Shown: positions 1 through 8,022 of the stretch, one piece after another
How positions within the stretch are numbered: the first letter of the stretch is position 1
Layout: each line of letters starts with the position of its first letter
NCBI GenBank assembly: GCA_946185745.1
Contig: CAMHKQ010000014.1
Coordinates: forward strand, 1-54,628
Length of the DNA stretch: 54,628 bases
Direction: 5' to 3'
Origin: an uncultured Bacteroidales bacterium
GTDB taxonomy: Bacteria; Bacteroidota; Bacteroidia; Bacteroidales; UBA932
Made by a program: the position numbers and the translations under genes
The notes under the pieces: generated by a model
What the model saw: the letters and a program-made list of their open reading frames with translations, nothing else
The model's database searches: none
Told to the model about the DNA's origin: nothing

Positions 1-57
1 CAATATGCAGGAAAGCGTACTTTGCAATGGCCCATTGAAGCTCTGAATGATGAATAA
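1..57 (+). CDS. C-terminal tail of an unidentified protein (partial)
   Basis: An open frame enters from the left edge and ends at TAA (55-57); its last residues read QYAGKRTLQWPIEALNDE. The tail is too short to assign a family. It lies about 70 bases before a tandem GGGACAATTTT repeat and 140 bases from the 3' end of tRNA-Arg, where tyrosine integrases of mobile elements often sit, so an integrase tail is possible but unproven. Confidence 0.3.
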   Translation, partial: QYAGKRTLQWPIEALNDE

Positions 58-127
58 TCTGTTTCGATAGCGGGCGAATCTTTTCATTATGCCTTTTCCA
101 CCGGCAATGAATAAAGTTAAATTCTTC

Positions 128-149
128 GGGACAATTTTGGGACAATTTT
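128..149. repeat. Tandem 11-bp repeat GGGACAATTTT x2
   Basis: Two exact, directly abutting copies of GGGACAATTTT lie at 128-138 and 139-149, between the partial coding tail and the tRNA-Arg terminator. Such short direct repeats can be recombinase arm sites near a tRNA attachment site. That role is inferred from position only. Confidence 0.5.
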
Positions 150-155
150 ATATGA

Positions 156-189
156 AAAACCCCATTAGAGTGCATTCTAATGGGGTTTT
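156..189. terminator. Bidirectional rho-independent terminator
   Basis: A perfect 14-bp inverted repeat, AAAACCCCATTAGA and TCTAATGGGGTTTT, flanks a 6-base loop. The A-run on one side and T-run on the other allow termination both of the gene entering from the left and of the minus-strand tRNA-Arg/rplS transcript. Confidence 0.85.
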
Positions 190-193
190 GAAG

Positions 194-267
194 TGACTCC
201 TGCAGGACTCAAACCTGCAACCTTCTGATCCGTAGTCAGATGCTCTATTCAATTGAGCTAAGGAGCC
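194..267 (-). tRNA. tRNA-Arg (anticodon ACG)
   Basis: On the minus strand a 74-nt cloverleaf begins GGCTCCTTAGCTCAATTG. The acceptor stem is GGCTCCT paired with AGGAGTC, with discriminator A. The anticodon loop CTACGGA gives ACG, and the T-loop is TTTGAGT. CCA is not encoded. It lies 27 bases downstream of rplS and upstream of a strong terminator, so it may be co-transcribed with rplS. tRNA-Arg 3' ends are common integration sites, and mobile-looking sequence lies on its 3' side. Confidence 0.93.
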
Positions 268-294
268 GTTTACCGGCAACGTGGCCGGATTAGT

Positions 295-690
295 TTAAGC
301 CTCAGTCTTTTCTTCTGCCTTGACAGCCTTGGTGGCTATGCCCTTTTCCTTGATGCGGGCCTTCTTGCCGGCAAGGTTGCGGAGATAGAATATGCGGGCG
401 CGACGGACCTTACCGACCTTGTTGACGGTAATGCTGTCGATAGCGGGGCTCTGGAAGGGGAAAATCCTTTCGACTCCGATGCCGCCGGACACCTTGCGAA
501 CCGTGAAGGTACGGGTGAGAGGGGTTGCACCGCTTATCTGGATGACCACACCGCGGAAGTCCTGCAGACGGAACTTGTCGCCTTCCTTGATTTTGCAGGC
601 TACGGTGATGGTGTCGCCGGCCTTGAACTCGGGGAACTTGCTGACGTTCTCGTTTACAAAAGACTGTTCAGCTACTTTAAGTAAATCCAT
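295..690 (-). CDS. rplS: 50S ribosomal protein L19
   Basis: This is bacterial ribosomal protein L19, which sits at the 30S-50S interface. At 131 aa it is slightly longer than the usual ~115 aa because of a charged C-terminal tail rich in Lys, Ala and Glu. Family features seen include the start MDLLKVAEQ, FKAGDTITVACKIKEG, RLQDFRGVVIQ and the basic stretch GKVRRARIFYLRNLAGKKARI. The ATG start fits the family. A canonical promoter lies at 764-793, leaving a leader of about 65 nt that folds into a hairpin. tRNA-Arg follows closely. Confidence 0.97.
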   Translation of the reverse strand: MDLLKVAEQSFVNENVSKFPEFKAGDTITVACKIKEGDKFRLQDFRGVVIQISGATPLTRTFTVRKVSGGIGVERIFPFQSPAIDSITVNKVGKVRRARIFYLRNLAGKKARIKEKGIATKAVKAEEKTEA

Positions 691-715
691 AACTCTTTAA
701 ATAACCTTACTCCTC

Positions 716-748
716 GCAGCGTCACTTAACCGTTAAATGAGAGGCTGC
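716..748 (-). promoter_or_regulatory. Hairpin in the rplS leader (candidate autoregulatory element)
   Basis: Within the predicted rplS 5' leader, GCAGC at the 5' end pairs with GCTGC at the 3' end, and an inner stem TCATTTA/TAAGTGA closes on loop ACGGT. Some ribosomal protein genes carry leader RNAs bound by their own product. Whether this hairpin does so is inference. Confidence 0.45.
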
Positions 749-763
749 TTTCAAACAGGGCTG

Positions 764-793
764 CAAAGATAGAAATTATTTTTTACTCTGCAA
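764..793 (-). promoter_or_regulatory. Promoter of rplS
   Basis: On the minus strand, TTG (complement of 791-793), 19 bases, then TATCTTTG (complement of 764-771) match the Bacteroidetes promoter TTTG-N19-TAnnTTTG. Transcription should begin near 757. The promoter lies directly downstream of the dnaJ stop codon. Confidence 0.8.
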
Positions 794-802
794 GCGCGTT
801 CA

Positions 803-1981
803 CTAAAAATATTGACTCTCTTTTTCAAACAGGGCCTTGTCGTCACGGGAGGGATCTGGCTTTACGGCAGCGGAAGCGGCGAGTTTCTCCACGGCCTCCT
901 TGTCGGAGCCGCGCAGCTTCCGTGGTATCCATACCAGGATCTTTACATACAAATCGCCTGTGCCATAGCTGTTTACCGAGGGAAGGCCCTTGCCGCGCAT
1001 GCGCACTACCGTGCCGGACTGGGTGCCAGGTTCAACTTTCAGGTCGACGGCCGAGCCGAGCGCCGGTACGCTGATAGTGGTGCCCAGCATGGCATCGGTA
1101 ACCGAAATCACCCTGGTATAGAACAGATTGTTGCCGTCGCGCTTGAGCTGGTTGTGGGACTGCTCGTTTATCACCACCAGGAGGTCTCCGTTCTCACCGC
1201 CGCGGGGAGCGCTGTGGCCCTCGCCGCGCACTGTTATCTGCATTCCGTCCTCGACTCCCGCAGGGATATTCACCTTCACGGTCTCGCGGCGCCTTTCCAC
1301 GCCGGAACCGTTACATTTACGGCATGGATTGGAGACAATCTTGCCCTCGCCGCTGCATTGCGGACAGGTAGAGTAGGATACGGAACGCCCGAACAGGGTA
1401 TTCACCACCCTCTGAACCTGGCCGCTGCCGTGACAGGTGGGGCAGGTTTTGATGTCGGAGCTGTCCTTGGTGCCCTTGCCTCCGCATTCGGCGCAGGGCC
1501 TGTTGCGCTCGATAGACACCTCCTTGGTACAGCCTTTGGCTATTTCTTCGAGGGTCAGGCTCACGCGCGTGCGGATGTCACGCCCGCGAACGACCCTTGC
1601 CCCGCCCTGCTGCCTTCCGCCGCCGAAAAAGGATTCGAAGGCCCCGCCGAACGAACCCCCGAACGCTCCTCCGAACAGATTGTTCAGGAGGTCGTCGAGG
1701 TTACCGAAGCCCTGGCTGAAGTCGGGACCTGCGGAAGGATCCACCCCGGCAAAGCCGAACTGGTCATATTTGGCCCTCTTTTGGGCATCGGACAGCACAG
1801 AATAGGCCTCGGAAGCCTCCTTGAACTTCTCTTCTGCGTTCTTCTTTTCGGCTTCGGTACCGGAGACCCAGCGGTCGGGATGCCACTTGAGGGCAGCCTT
1901 GCGGTAGGCCTGCTTTATTTCGTCTTCCGTAGCACTCTTCTGAATGCCGAGGACCTCGTAGTAATCTCTTTTTTCTGCCAT
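803..1981 (-). CDS. dnaJ: Chaperone protein DnaJ
   Basis: This is an Hsp40 co-chaperone that stimulates DnaK ATPase activity and delivers unfolded clients. Its 392 aa show the full type I layout. The J domain (about 1-75) contains the HPD triad in KWHPDRW. A Gly/Phe-rich linker follows (QFGFAGVD, GGAFGGSFGGAF). Four CxxCxGxG zinc-finger repeats come next (CAECGGKG, CPTCHGSG, CPQCSGEG, CRKCNGSG), then the C-terminal client-binding domains. It lies 4 bases downstream of grpE, so the two are co-transcribed. No CIRCE-like operator is visible. Confidence 0.97.
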   Translation of the reverse strand: MAEKRDYYEVLGIQKSATEDEIKQAYRKAALKWHPDRWVSGTEAEKKNAEEKFKEASEAYSVLSDAQKRAKYDQFGFAGVDPSAGPDFSQGFGNLDDLLNNLFGGAFGGSFGGAFESFFGGGRQQGGARVVRGRDIRTRVSLTLEEIAKGCTKEVSIERNRPCAECGGKGTKDSSDIKTCPTCHGSGQVQRVVNTLFGRSVSYSTCPQCSGEGKIVSNPCRKCNGSGVERRRETVKVNIPAGVEDGMQITVRGEGHSAPRGGENGDLLVVINEQSHNQLKRDGNNLFYTRVISVTDAMLGTTISVPALGSAVDLKVEPGTQSGTVVRMRGKGLPSVNSYGTGDLYVKILVWIPRKLRGSDKEAVEKLAASAAVKPDPSRDDKALFEKESQYF

Positions 1982-1985
1982 GACC

Positions 1986-2525
1986 TTATGCTCCTACGAC
2001 CACCTTTGCATAGCGCAGGATCTTGCCGGACAGCATGTAGCCCGTCTGGACAACCTCCAGCACAAGCCCCTTCTCTTCTTCGGATGGAGCCGGAATCTGC
2101 GCCACGGCCTCGTGGAAGTCGATATCGAACTTCTTGCCTTTAGCCTCAATCACCTCGAGCCCTTTGGTCTTGAGGTAGGCCATTAACTTATTGTAGATGA
2201 GAGCCGTACCTTCCCTTGCTGCGGAGTCGGAGGACTTCTCCAGCACCAGAAGCGCCCTTTCGCAATCGTCCAGTACGGGCAGGAGGCCCTTGATAGTGTC
2301 GGCGGATGCGGTAGATACCATATTGAGGCGATCCTCGGCGCTGCGGCGACGGAAAGTCTCGAATTCCGCCATGAGGCGCAGGTAATCGGCGTGCTCGGCC
2401 GACAATTTGTCAGTGAGCTCGGCTACCTTTTTCTGGAGTTCTACCTCCTTGGAATCCTTGTTTTTGGGTGTCTTGGGCTCTTTCTTCTCGGGAGCCTGCT
2501 TTGTTTCTTTATCTTTCTCTGCCAT
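1986..2525 (-). CDS. grpE: Nucleotide exchange factor GrpE
   Basis: This is the DnaK nucleotide exchange factor. Its 179 aa comprise a Lys/Glu-rich N-terminus, a coiled coil (about 30-75) and the conserved core FETFRRRSAEDRLNM, LLPVLDDCERAL and DIDFHEAVAQIPAPSEEEKG. I chose the ATG at 2523-2525 over an upstream in-frame TTG three codons earlier, because the protein then begins MAEKDKE. It is directly followed by dnaJ and preceded, after 80 bases, by the end of recN. Confidence 0.95.
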   Translation of the reverse strand: MAEKDKETKQAPEKKEPKTPKNKDSKEVELQKKVAELTDKLSAEHADYLRLMAEFETFRRRSAEDRLNMVSTASADTIKGLLPVLDDCERALLVLEKSSDSAAREGTALIYNKLMAYLKTKGLEVIEAKGKKFDIDFHEAVAQIPAPSEEEKGLVLEVVQTGYMLSGKILRYAKVVVGA

Positions 2526-2605
2526 GATATGCAAGTGGTTTTTCTACATTGTTGGACAAGCAAATCCTCTGCCAGCGGCGCAGGATTGACTTTTTGTCAA
2601 ACCAG

Positions 2606-4249
2606 TCAGCCAAGAAGCGACTCGGCGTTGGCGACTGCCTCGGGAGTGATGGACGCTCCGCTGAGAAGACGGGCGATTTCCATAATGCGGTCGCGCCCCT
2701 GCACCCTGCGGATGGAGCTGACATCCGCCGTTTTTTCCACGACGAAATGGGCGTCGCCCTTCGCGGCGACCTGGGGCAGATGCGTAATCGCAATGACCTG
2801 CATGTCTTTTCCCATATCGCAGATCATGCCGCCCATCCTATCGGCGGCGCTGCCTGATACGCCGGTGTCTATCTCGTCGAAAATCATGGTGGGCATGCCC
2901 ACATAGCGGGCCATCATCGCCTTGAGACAGAGCATGATACGGGAGATTTCTCCGCCTGAGGCACAGGTCCCCACATCGGAAGGATGCGAGCCTGTGGAGG
3001 AGAAGGCGAACAGCACTCCGTCGGAACCGGTGCTCCCGGGTTCGGAGGGCGTCAGCTGCACCTCGAAGACGGCCCGGTCAAGCTCGAGGAACCGCAGGGA
3101 TGCGGCTATCCGCTCCGCGAATGACGGCGCAGCCTTGGCGCGTGCATCGTGCAGGGCCCGGCACAGCTCCGAATGACGTTCTTTCACAACGAGTATCCGC
3201 TTTTCCAGTTCTGCCAGCTCTTCCTCGAGCGAATCGGAATCGAACAGCATCGAGGAATACTTGTCCCTCAGGGTAATCAGCTCTTCTTCGGTGCGACAGC
3301 CGTGCTTCTGCAGAAGGCTGTAAATCAGCCCCATACGATCTTCCACGGCCTGCAGCCTGTCCTCCGACACCTCCACCTTGGAAGCGGCGGCTTCGATACT
3401 GCTTCTGATATCGTCGAGTTCTATGCGGGAAGAGCGGATGCGGCCGGACAGTTCCTCCATTCCGGGAAGATACCGGCTGATTTTGTCGAGCAGGCGTCCC
3501 GCCTCCTTGAGCGCAGAGTCCAGCGACATGCCTTCCTCCGCCTCGAAACAGGCGACGGCCCCGCCGAGCGCCTCCCGGATGGACTCCGCATTGGCAAGCT
3601 GCTTCTGCTCGGCATCGAGGGCTTCAAGCTCCCCTTCCTGCAGCCGGGCCTCATCGAGCTGTTTCCATTGCACCTCGTTGTAGCTGCGGTCGGCCTTGAG
3701 GGCCTGCAGCCTGCGCTCCGCCTCGCTTTTACGCGAGACAAGCCCCTGCAGCTCCCGCCAACACTCTCCGCACTGCGCCAGAAGCTCCGCATTGCCGGCG
3801 AAATGGTCCAGCACTGAAAGCTGGAAACGCTTGTCGGTGAGGATGAGGTTGTTGTTCTGGGAATGGATGTCCACCAGATGCGATGCGCATTCGGACAGGA
3901 CGCCCACGTTCACCGGGGAATCATTCACAAAGGAACGGGATCTGCCGCTGGCATACACCACCCTGCGGATAAGAAGGCTCCTGTCTTCCGCCCACTCCAC
4001 ACCGCTGTCTTCCAGAAAGCCCCGGAGGCTTTCGTCCGGCAGCGAGAACTCCCCTTCCACCACGCAGTCGTCGGCTCCGGAGGCCAGCACCGAAGAGTCG
4101 GCCCTGGCTCCCAGCAACAGCTGGAGTGCGCCCAGAAGGATGCTCTTTCCGGCACCGGTCTGCCCGGTAATAATGCTCAGACCCCCCGGAAAAGAAACAT
4201 CCAGAGAGTCTATGAGTACGTAATTGCGTATGTGCAGGGAGGACAGCAA
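2606..4249 (-). CDS. recN: DNA repair protein RecN
   Basis: This SMC-like ATPase acts in double-strand break repair. Its 547 aa contain Walker A GQTGAGKS near the N-terminus, long coiled-coil arms in the middle, the ABC signature SGGEISRIM and Walker B MIFDEIDTGVSG. The start codon is TTG at 4247-4249; it gives MLSSLHIRNYVLID, which aligns with the usual RecN N-terminus, and no better ATG exists. The gene begins 6 bases after the rpoZ stop, consistent with co-transcription with bamD and rpoZ. Confidence 0.96.
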   Translation of the reverse strand: MLSSLHIRNYVLIDSLDVSFPGGLSIITGQTGAGKSILLGALQLLLGARADSSVLASGADDCVVEGEFSLPDESLRGFLEDSGVEWAEDRSLLIRRVVYASGRSRSFVNDSPVNVGVLSECASHLVDIHSQNNNLILTDKRFQLSVLDHFAGNAELLAQCGECWRELQGLVSRKSEAERRLQALKADRSYNEVQWKQLDEARLQEGELEALDAEQKQLANAESIREALGGAVACFEAEEGMSLDSALKEAGRLLDKISRYLPGMEELSGRIRSSRIELDDIRSSIEAAASKVEVSEDRLQAVEDRMGLIYSLLQKHGCRTEEELITLRDKYSSMLFDSDSLEEELAELEKRILVVKERHSELCRALHDARAKAAPSFAERIAASLRFLELDRAVFEVQLTPSEPGSTGSDGVLFAFSSTGSHPSDVGTCASGGEISRIMLCLKAMMARYVGMPTMIFDEIDTGVSGSAADRMGGMICDMGKDMQVIAITHLPQVAAKGDAHFVVEKTADVSSIRRVQGRDRIMEIARLLSGASITPEAVANAESLLG

Positions 4250-4255
4250 GGGAAC

Positions 4256-4582
4256 TTATTTGATGATGTTCTCGTTGTTGGCCACCTTGTAGTAAAGCTC
4301 GTTGTTCTCGAATTCGGAGATGGCGATCAGCCCGGGCTTGGGCAGGCGCTCGTAGTATTTGGAGATTTCTATCTGCTCCTTGTTCTCGAACACCTCGTCC
4401 TTGGTATCGCGTTCGTTCTTGAAGTCTTCCAGCTTTTTGCTGAGTTCTTTCTTTTCGTCCATGGCAATCTTGTTGGCCCTCTTGGAGAGGATCACACATG
4501 TTTCGTAGATGTTGCCAGTGGGTTCAGCGAGGTTCTTTACATCCCTCGTGATGGTGTTTCCAGGTACTTTCTTTATATCCAT
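4256..4582 (-). CDS. rpoZ: DNA-directed RNA polymerase omega subunit
   Basis: This 108-aa protein resembles the Bacteroidetes-type omega (Rpb6/RpoK-like) subunit, which helps assemble RNA polymerase. Recognisable parts are the start MDIKKVPGNTITRDVKNLA, the core YETCVILSKRANKIAMDEKKEL and the tail KPGLIAISEFENNELYYKV. It sits between bamD and recN, a known Bacteroidales neighbourhood. Many relatives place coaBC nearby; it is not present here. Confidence 0.88.
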   Translation of the reverse strand: MDIKKVPGNTITRDVKNLAEPTGNIYETCVILSKRANKIAMDEKKELSKKLEDFKNERDTKDEVFENKEQIEISKYYERLPKPGLIAISEFENNELYYKVANNENIIK

Positions 4583-4618
4583 AGCAATAGTTGTACACCC
4601 CGGCGGGTGCGGAAAGTT

Positions 4619-5404
4619 TCAATTTCTTTGTTTTACCTTTTCGTGGAGGCCGTCGAGCTCCTTGCGGTACTTGGATTCGGGATACTCGCCGATGAAGTTG
4701 AAATAGTCGTCCTCGAACACCATGTAGCGCTCCTTCTGCTTTTCGGGAATGGAAAGGAAGGCGTATTTGTAGGAAGACATGGCGGTCAGGTAAAGGATGT
4801 CTTCGCGGTAACGGTTGTCCGAATCTTCCTTGAGGACGTTCTTGAGTGCGACGCGGGCGGCCTTGTAGTCCTCCATGGTATAGTAGATCTTCGCGTTCTC
4901 GTATGCCTTGCGGTCGAGGCGGCCGTTGAGATCCTCAAGCATGCGGTCGCATGCGGCGGTGTGCACGTTGTTCGGATGATTCGCCATGTACTCGTTGATG
5001 GCGACCACCGCGGCATAGGTGGGAGTCTGGTCAAGCTCGTACCGGTATGTGGCCTTGTAGAGGCAGTCCACGCGCAGGAATTCGGCGTTTTCGGCGAAGG
5101 GGCTGCGCGGAAATTTGGCCAGGAAGTTCTTGAAGTTGGTTTCGGCCGTGACGTAGTCGCTGTTGCGGTAATTGCTCAGCCCCCAGTAGTACTGGACAGT
5201 GTCGTCCTGAGCGGTGCCGTTGGTGAGAACGGACATGTTTTCAAAGAGGTCCGCCGCCCTGGAATACTTCCCCTGATTGAAAAGGTCGAACGCCATGGCG
5301 TATTTGGCCTGCAGGTCGTTTCCCTGCAGGACCGCTTCGTATGGCGACTTGCACGAAGCGAGGGCGAGCACAGCCGCAATGACTGCTGTAATGCGTATTT
5401 TCAT
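4619..5404 (-). CDS. bamD: Outer-membrane assembly lipoprotein BamD
   Basis: This is a component of the BAM complex that inserts beta-barrel proteins into the outer membrane. The 261-aa product begins MKIRITAVIAAVLALASC, a lipoprotein signal with lipobox LASC (Cys18-19), followed by TPR repeats, for example KYAMAFDLFNQGKYSRAADLFE and SDYVTAETNFKNFLAKFPRSPFAENA. An ATG three codons upstream (5411-5413) is an alternative start. A TAACTTTG promoter box lies at 5422-5429. It leads the rpoZ-recN set. Confidence 0.92.
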   Translation of the reverse strand: MKIRITAVIAAVLALASCKSPYEAVLQGNDLQAKYAMAFDLFNQGKYSRAADLFENMSVLTNGTAQDDTVQYYWGLSNYRNSDYVTAETNFKNFLAKFPRSPFAENAEFLRVDCLYKATYRYELDQTPTYAAVVAINEYMANHPNNVHTAACDRMLEDLNGRLDRKAYENAKIYYTMEDYKAARVALKNVLKEDSDNRYREDILYLTAMSSYKYAFLSIPEKQKERYMVFEDDYFNFIGEYPESKYRKELDGLHEKVKQRN

Positions 5405-5421
5405 CGAGTCCATAGGAATTG

Positions 5422-5429
5422 CAAAGTTA
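5422..5429 (-). promoter_or_regulatory. -7 promoter box of bamD
   Basis: The minus strand reads TAACTTTG, an exact TAnnTTTG box, about 10-18 bases before the bamD start. The -33 element is not clear. It lies back-to-back with the predicted start region of the Fur-like gene on the plus strand, so the two transcripts diverge. Confidence 0.6.
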
Positions 5430-5455
5430 TTAAAAAATACGGATATTTGCAGACA

Positions 5456-5902
5456 GTGAAACGGACAAAGACCATACCAGACGAACAAAGATTCAGGTCC
5501 GCCCTCAAAAGCAGGGGCCTGCGGGCAACTGAAACCAGGCTGTCGATACACAGGGCCATGATGGCCCTGGAACATGCCAGCGCCGACCAGGTATGCCGCT
5601 GGCTGGAAAACAACAACGAGGCCGCCGCCTCCGAATCCTCCGTCTACAACGTTCTTCTGCAGATGGCCACATACGGCATCTATTCGTATCTGCTCAGCGC
5701 CGACAACAAGCGTTACTTCGACGTCTGCAATTTCACTCATCCCCACCTGTACGACCGCAAGAACGGCGTGTACAAGAATCTTCCCTATTCCGAACTGAGC
5801 GAAGCGGTGAACGACGTCTACAGGAATTGCCGTTTCCGGGGCTACACGGTGGAAGACATAGGCATAACGGTGGTTTGTCATCCGCGCGGCTCGTCGCGGT
5901 AG
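5456..5902 (+). CDS. Fur-family-like transcriptional regulator with degenerate metal sites
   Basis: The 148-aa product resembles Fur/PerR repressors. The winged-helix region begins RFRSALKSRGLRATETRLSI, and the recognition helix is ASESSVYNVLLQMATYGIY, matching the family's ATVYRTL motif. The dimerisation half retains HPHLYDRKNGVYKNL, where canonical Fur has a His-rich site followed by CxxC. The paired cysteines are absent, so the structural zinc site looks lost. The GTG at 5456 is my choice of start; TTG at 5447 is an alternative. It is divergent from bamD and 54 bases upstream of upp. Ligand and target are unknown. Confidence 0.7.
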   Translation: MKRTKTIPDEQRFRSALKSRGLRATETRLSIHRAMMALEHASADQVCRWLENNNEAAASESSVYNVLLQMATYGIYSYLLSADNKRYFDVCNFTHPHLYDRKNGVYKNLPYSELSEAVNDVYRNCRFRGYTVEDIGITVVCHPRGSSR

Positions 5903-5923
5903 CATAATTCCAAAAAAAAGCAT

Positions 5924-5931
5924 TACCTTTG
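5924..5931 (+). promoter_or_regulatory. -7 promoter box of upp
   Basis: TACCTTTG matches TAnnTTTG. Transcription should start about 5-7 bases downstream, at the beginning of a short hairpin. No clear -33 element is visible. Confidence 0.6.
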
Positions 5932-5933
5932 TC

Positions 5934-5952
5934 TTTCGAATAGAATTCGAAA
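5934..5952 (+). promoter_or_regulatory. Perfect 8-bp hairpin at the 5' end of the upp mRNA
   Basis: TTTCGAAT, loop AGA, ATTCGAAA forms a perfect stem that would fill nearly the whole leader, ending 4 bases before the upp ATG. It may stabilise the mRNA 5' end or affect initiation. It could also act as a DNA operator palindrome. Confidence 0.5.
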
Positions 5953-5956
5953 ACCC

Positions 5957-6610
5957 ATGCAAGTAATCAATCTCGGCGAGAGCAATTCCGTTCTCAGTTC
6001 CTTCGTGGCGCAGATGCGCGACAAGAAAATCCAGAAAAACACCCTTCTCTTCCGTAACAATCTCCACAGGACCGGTGAGATTTTCGCCTACGAAATCAGC
6101 AAGACCCTGCACTACTCTCCCAAGGACGTGGTCACGCCGCTCGGCACCGCGCACATGCAGCTGTGTGACGACCAGATAGTCGTCTCCACTATCCTGCGCG
6201 CCGGTCTCCCCCTGCACGACGGAATCCTTTCTTATTTCGACGGTGCGGAGAACGCATTCATCGCCGCATACAGGAAGTACGAGAAAGGCCATGACTTCGT
6301 GGTCAGCGCCGAGTACTGCACCACCCCCGCGCTCGACGGCAAGATCCTCATCCTGGCCGACACCATGCTGGCTACCGGAGCTTCCCTCCTGAGCGGTTAC
6401 AATCTGCTTGTCGCCCAGGGCGGAACCCCCGCGCAGATACATCTGGTGTGCCCCATTGCCAGCGCATACGCAGTCGAGCAGGTGAAGAAGGATTTCCCGA
6501 AGAACACCACACTCTGGACGGCTGCAATCGACGAGGAACTCACCAGCCACTATTACATAGTGCCCGGGCTCGGCGATGCCGGCGACCTTGCATACGGAGG
6601 TAAATTATAA
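5957..6610 (+). CDS. upp: Uracil phosphoribosyltransferase
   Basis: This enzyme makes UMP from uracil and PRPP in pyrimidine salvage. Its 217 aa match the family length. Motifs seen include LFRNNLHRTGEIFAYEIS, the PRPP-binding loop ILADTMLATGASL and the uracil-binding C-terminus VPGLGDAGDLAYGG. The ATG lies just after a leader hairpin. The 3' end overlaps the convergent rpoN stop by 6 bases. Confidence 0.97.
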   Translation: MQVINLGESNSVLSSFVAQMRDKKIQKNTLLFRNNLHRTGEIFAYEISKTLHYSPKDVVTPLGTAHMQLCDDQIVVSTILRAGLPLHDGILSYFDGAENAFIAAYRKYEKGHDFVVSAEYCTTPALDGKILILADTMLATGASLLSGYNLLVAQGGTPAQIHLVCPIASAYAVEQVKKDFPKNTTLWTAAIDEELTSHYYIVPGLGDAGDLAYGGKL

Positions 6611-8020
6611 TTCCTTGCGCCAGCGGGCCAGAGGGATTCCCAGCTGCCCGCGGTATTTCGCAATGGTACGGCGCGCGACCTTGTAGCCACGCTTGCCCAT
6701 CTCTTCTACAAGCTGCTCATCCGTGAGCGGCTTTTTCTTGTCTTCGGCGTCCACGCACTCCTGCAGGGCCTTCTTGAGCTCGCGGGTGCTCACCTCTTCG
6801 CCTTCCTTGTTCTCCATGCCTTCGGAGAAGAAATATTTCAGCGGGAAAATACCGAAATGGGTTTCGATGTACTTGCTGTTCACCACGCGGCTGATGGTGC
6901 TTATGTCGAAGCCCGTCTTTTCGGCTATATCCTTGAGTACCATGGGCTTGAGATTGCTTTCATCGCCGTCGAGGAAATACTCGTGCTGGTAGTCCAGGAT
7001 GGCCTGCATGGTTTTCTGGAGCGTGTTCTGGCGCTGTTTGAGCGCCTCGACGAACCATTTTGCCGAATCCAGCTTGGAGCGCACGAATGATGCCGCCTCC
7101 TTCTGGGCCTTCTCGCCGGAACCCCTGGCATTTTCGAGCAGTTCGGCATAGCTGCGGTTCACCCGGATTTCCGGAATCGAGAAACGGGGCATCGTAAACG
7201 AGAGTTCGCCGTCTTTTTCGCTGAGCACGAAATCGGGAACTATCTGCTGGGCCTGATCGGAATAGGAATCGTCTACCTGGCCGCCCGGGGCGGGATTGAG
7301 CCGGATTATCTTGGACATTGCGCTCTTGAGCTGCTTCTCGTCTATGCCCAGGCGCGACATTATCTTGTTGAAATGCTTGTTGGAGAACTCGTTGAACTGC
7401 TCCGTCAGGATTCGTTCGGCGCAAATGACATCGGGAGTCTGCGACTCCGCCCTGAGCTGGAGCAGCAGGCACTCGCGAAGGTCCCTGGCCCCCACTCCGG
7501 CGGGTTCGAACTCCTGGATTATTCCGAGCAGCTCCTCCACCTCTTCTTCGGTGGCTTCGATTCCTGCCCTGAAGGCCAGGTCGTCCACCACGGAGGCTAT
7601 ATCACGGCGCAGGTAACCGTCTGAATCGAGGCTGCCTATGATGAACTCCCCTATCTGGCGCTTGCGGGAATCCAGGTTGCGGAATCCGAGCTGGTCCACC
7701 AGGCTCTGGGTAAAACTCTCCTTTACTGAAAAGGTGTTGTATTCGGGACGGGGATCCTTGCCCCAGTTCGACACGCGCGTGCGGTAGGCGGGCACGTAGT
7801 CGTCATCCTTGATTTCGTCGAGGGAGACATCCTTCGGGGATTCGTCGTCGGAGCTGTCGCTGTCCTGGGCGGGGCCGTCGTCGAGGACGGGATTCTCTTC
7901 CAGCTCGGCGCGTATCCGCTGCTCCAGCTCCTGAACCGGCAGCTCGATGAGCTTGATGGTCTGGATTTGGAGAGGCGAAAGACGCTGAGTCTGCTTGAGT
8001 TCCAGTCCCTGTTTCTGCAT
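6605..8020 (-). CDS. rpoN: RNA polymerase sigma-54 factor
   Basis: This is the alternative sigma factor that needs enhancer-binding ATPases. Its 471 aa show region I (MQKQGLELKQTQRLSPLQIQ), an acidic region II (around 45-70), the core-binding and HTH domains, and the C-terminal RpoN box ARRTIAKYRGQLGIP near the end. It is 2 bases downstream of a SPOR-domain gene, with a LEA-like lipoprotein before that, so all three may form one transcript. No enhancer-binding protein is encoded in this window. Confidence 0.97.
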   Translation of the reverse strand: MQKQGLELKQTQRLSPLQIQTIKLIELPVQELEQRIRAELEENPVLDDGPAQDSDSSDDESPKDVSLDEIKDDDYVPAYRTRVSNWGKDPRPEYNTFSVKESFTQSLVDQLGFRNLDSRKRQIGEFIIGSLDSDGYLRRDIASVVDDLAFRAGIEATEEEVEELLGIIQEFEPAGVGARDLRECLLLQLRAESQTPDVICAERILTEQFNEFSNKHFNKIMSRLGIDEKQLKSAMSKIIRLNPAPGGQVDDSYSDQAQQIVPDFVLSEKDGELSFTMPRFSIPEIRVNRSYAELLENARGSGEKAQKEAASFVRSKLDSAKWFVEALKQRQNTLQKTMQAILDYQHEYFLDGDESNLKPMVLKDIAEKTGFDISTISRVVNSKYIETHFGIFPLKYFFSEGMENKEGEEVSTRELKKALQECVDAEDKKKPLTDEQLVEEMGKRGYKVARRTIAKYRGQLGIPLARWRKEL

Positions 8021-8022
8021 GG

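Noticed and set aside
3863..5455. Long plus-strand open frame continuous with the Fur-like gene
   Set aside because: It is antisense to recN, rpoZ and bamD, which have clear families; only the last 149 codons match a protein family.
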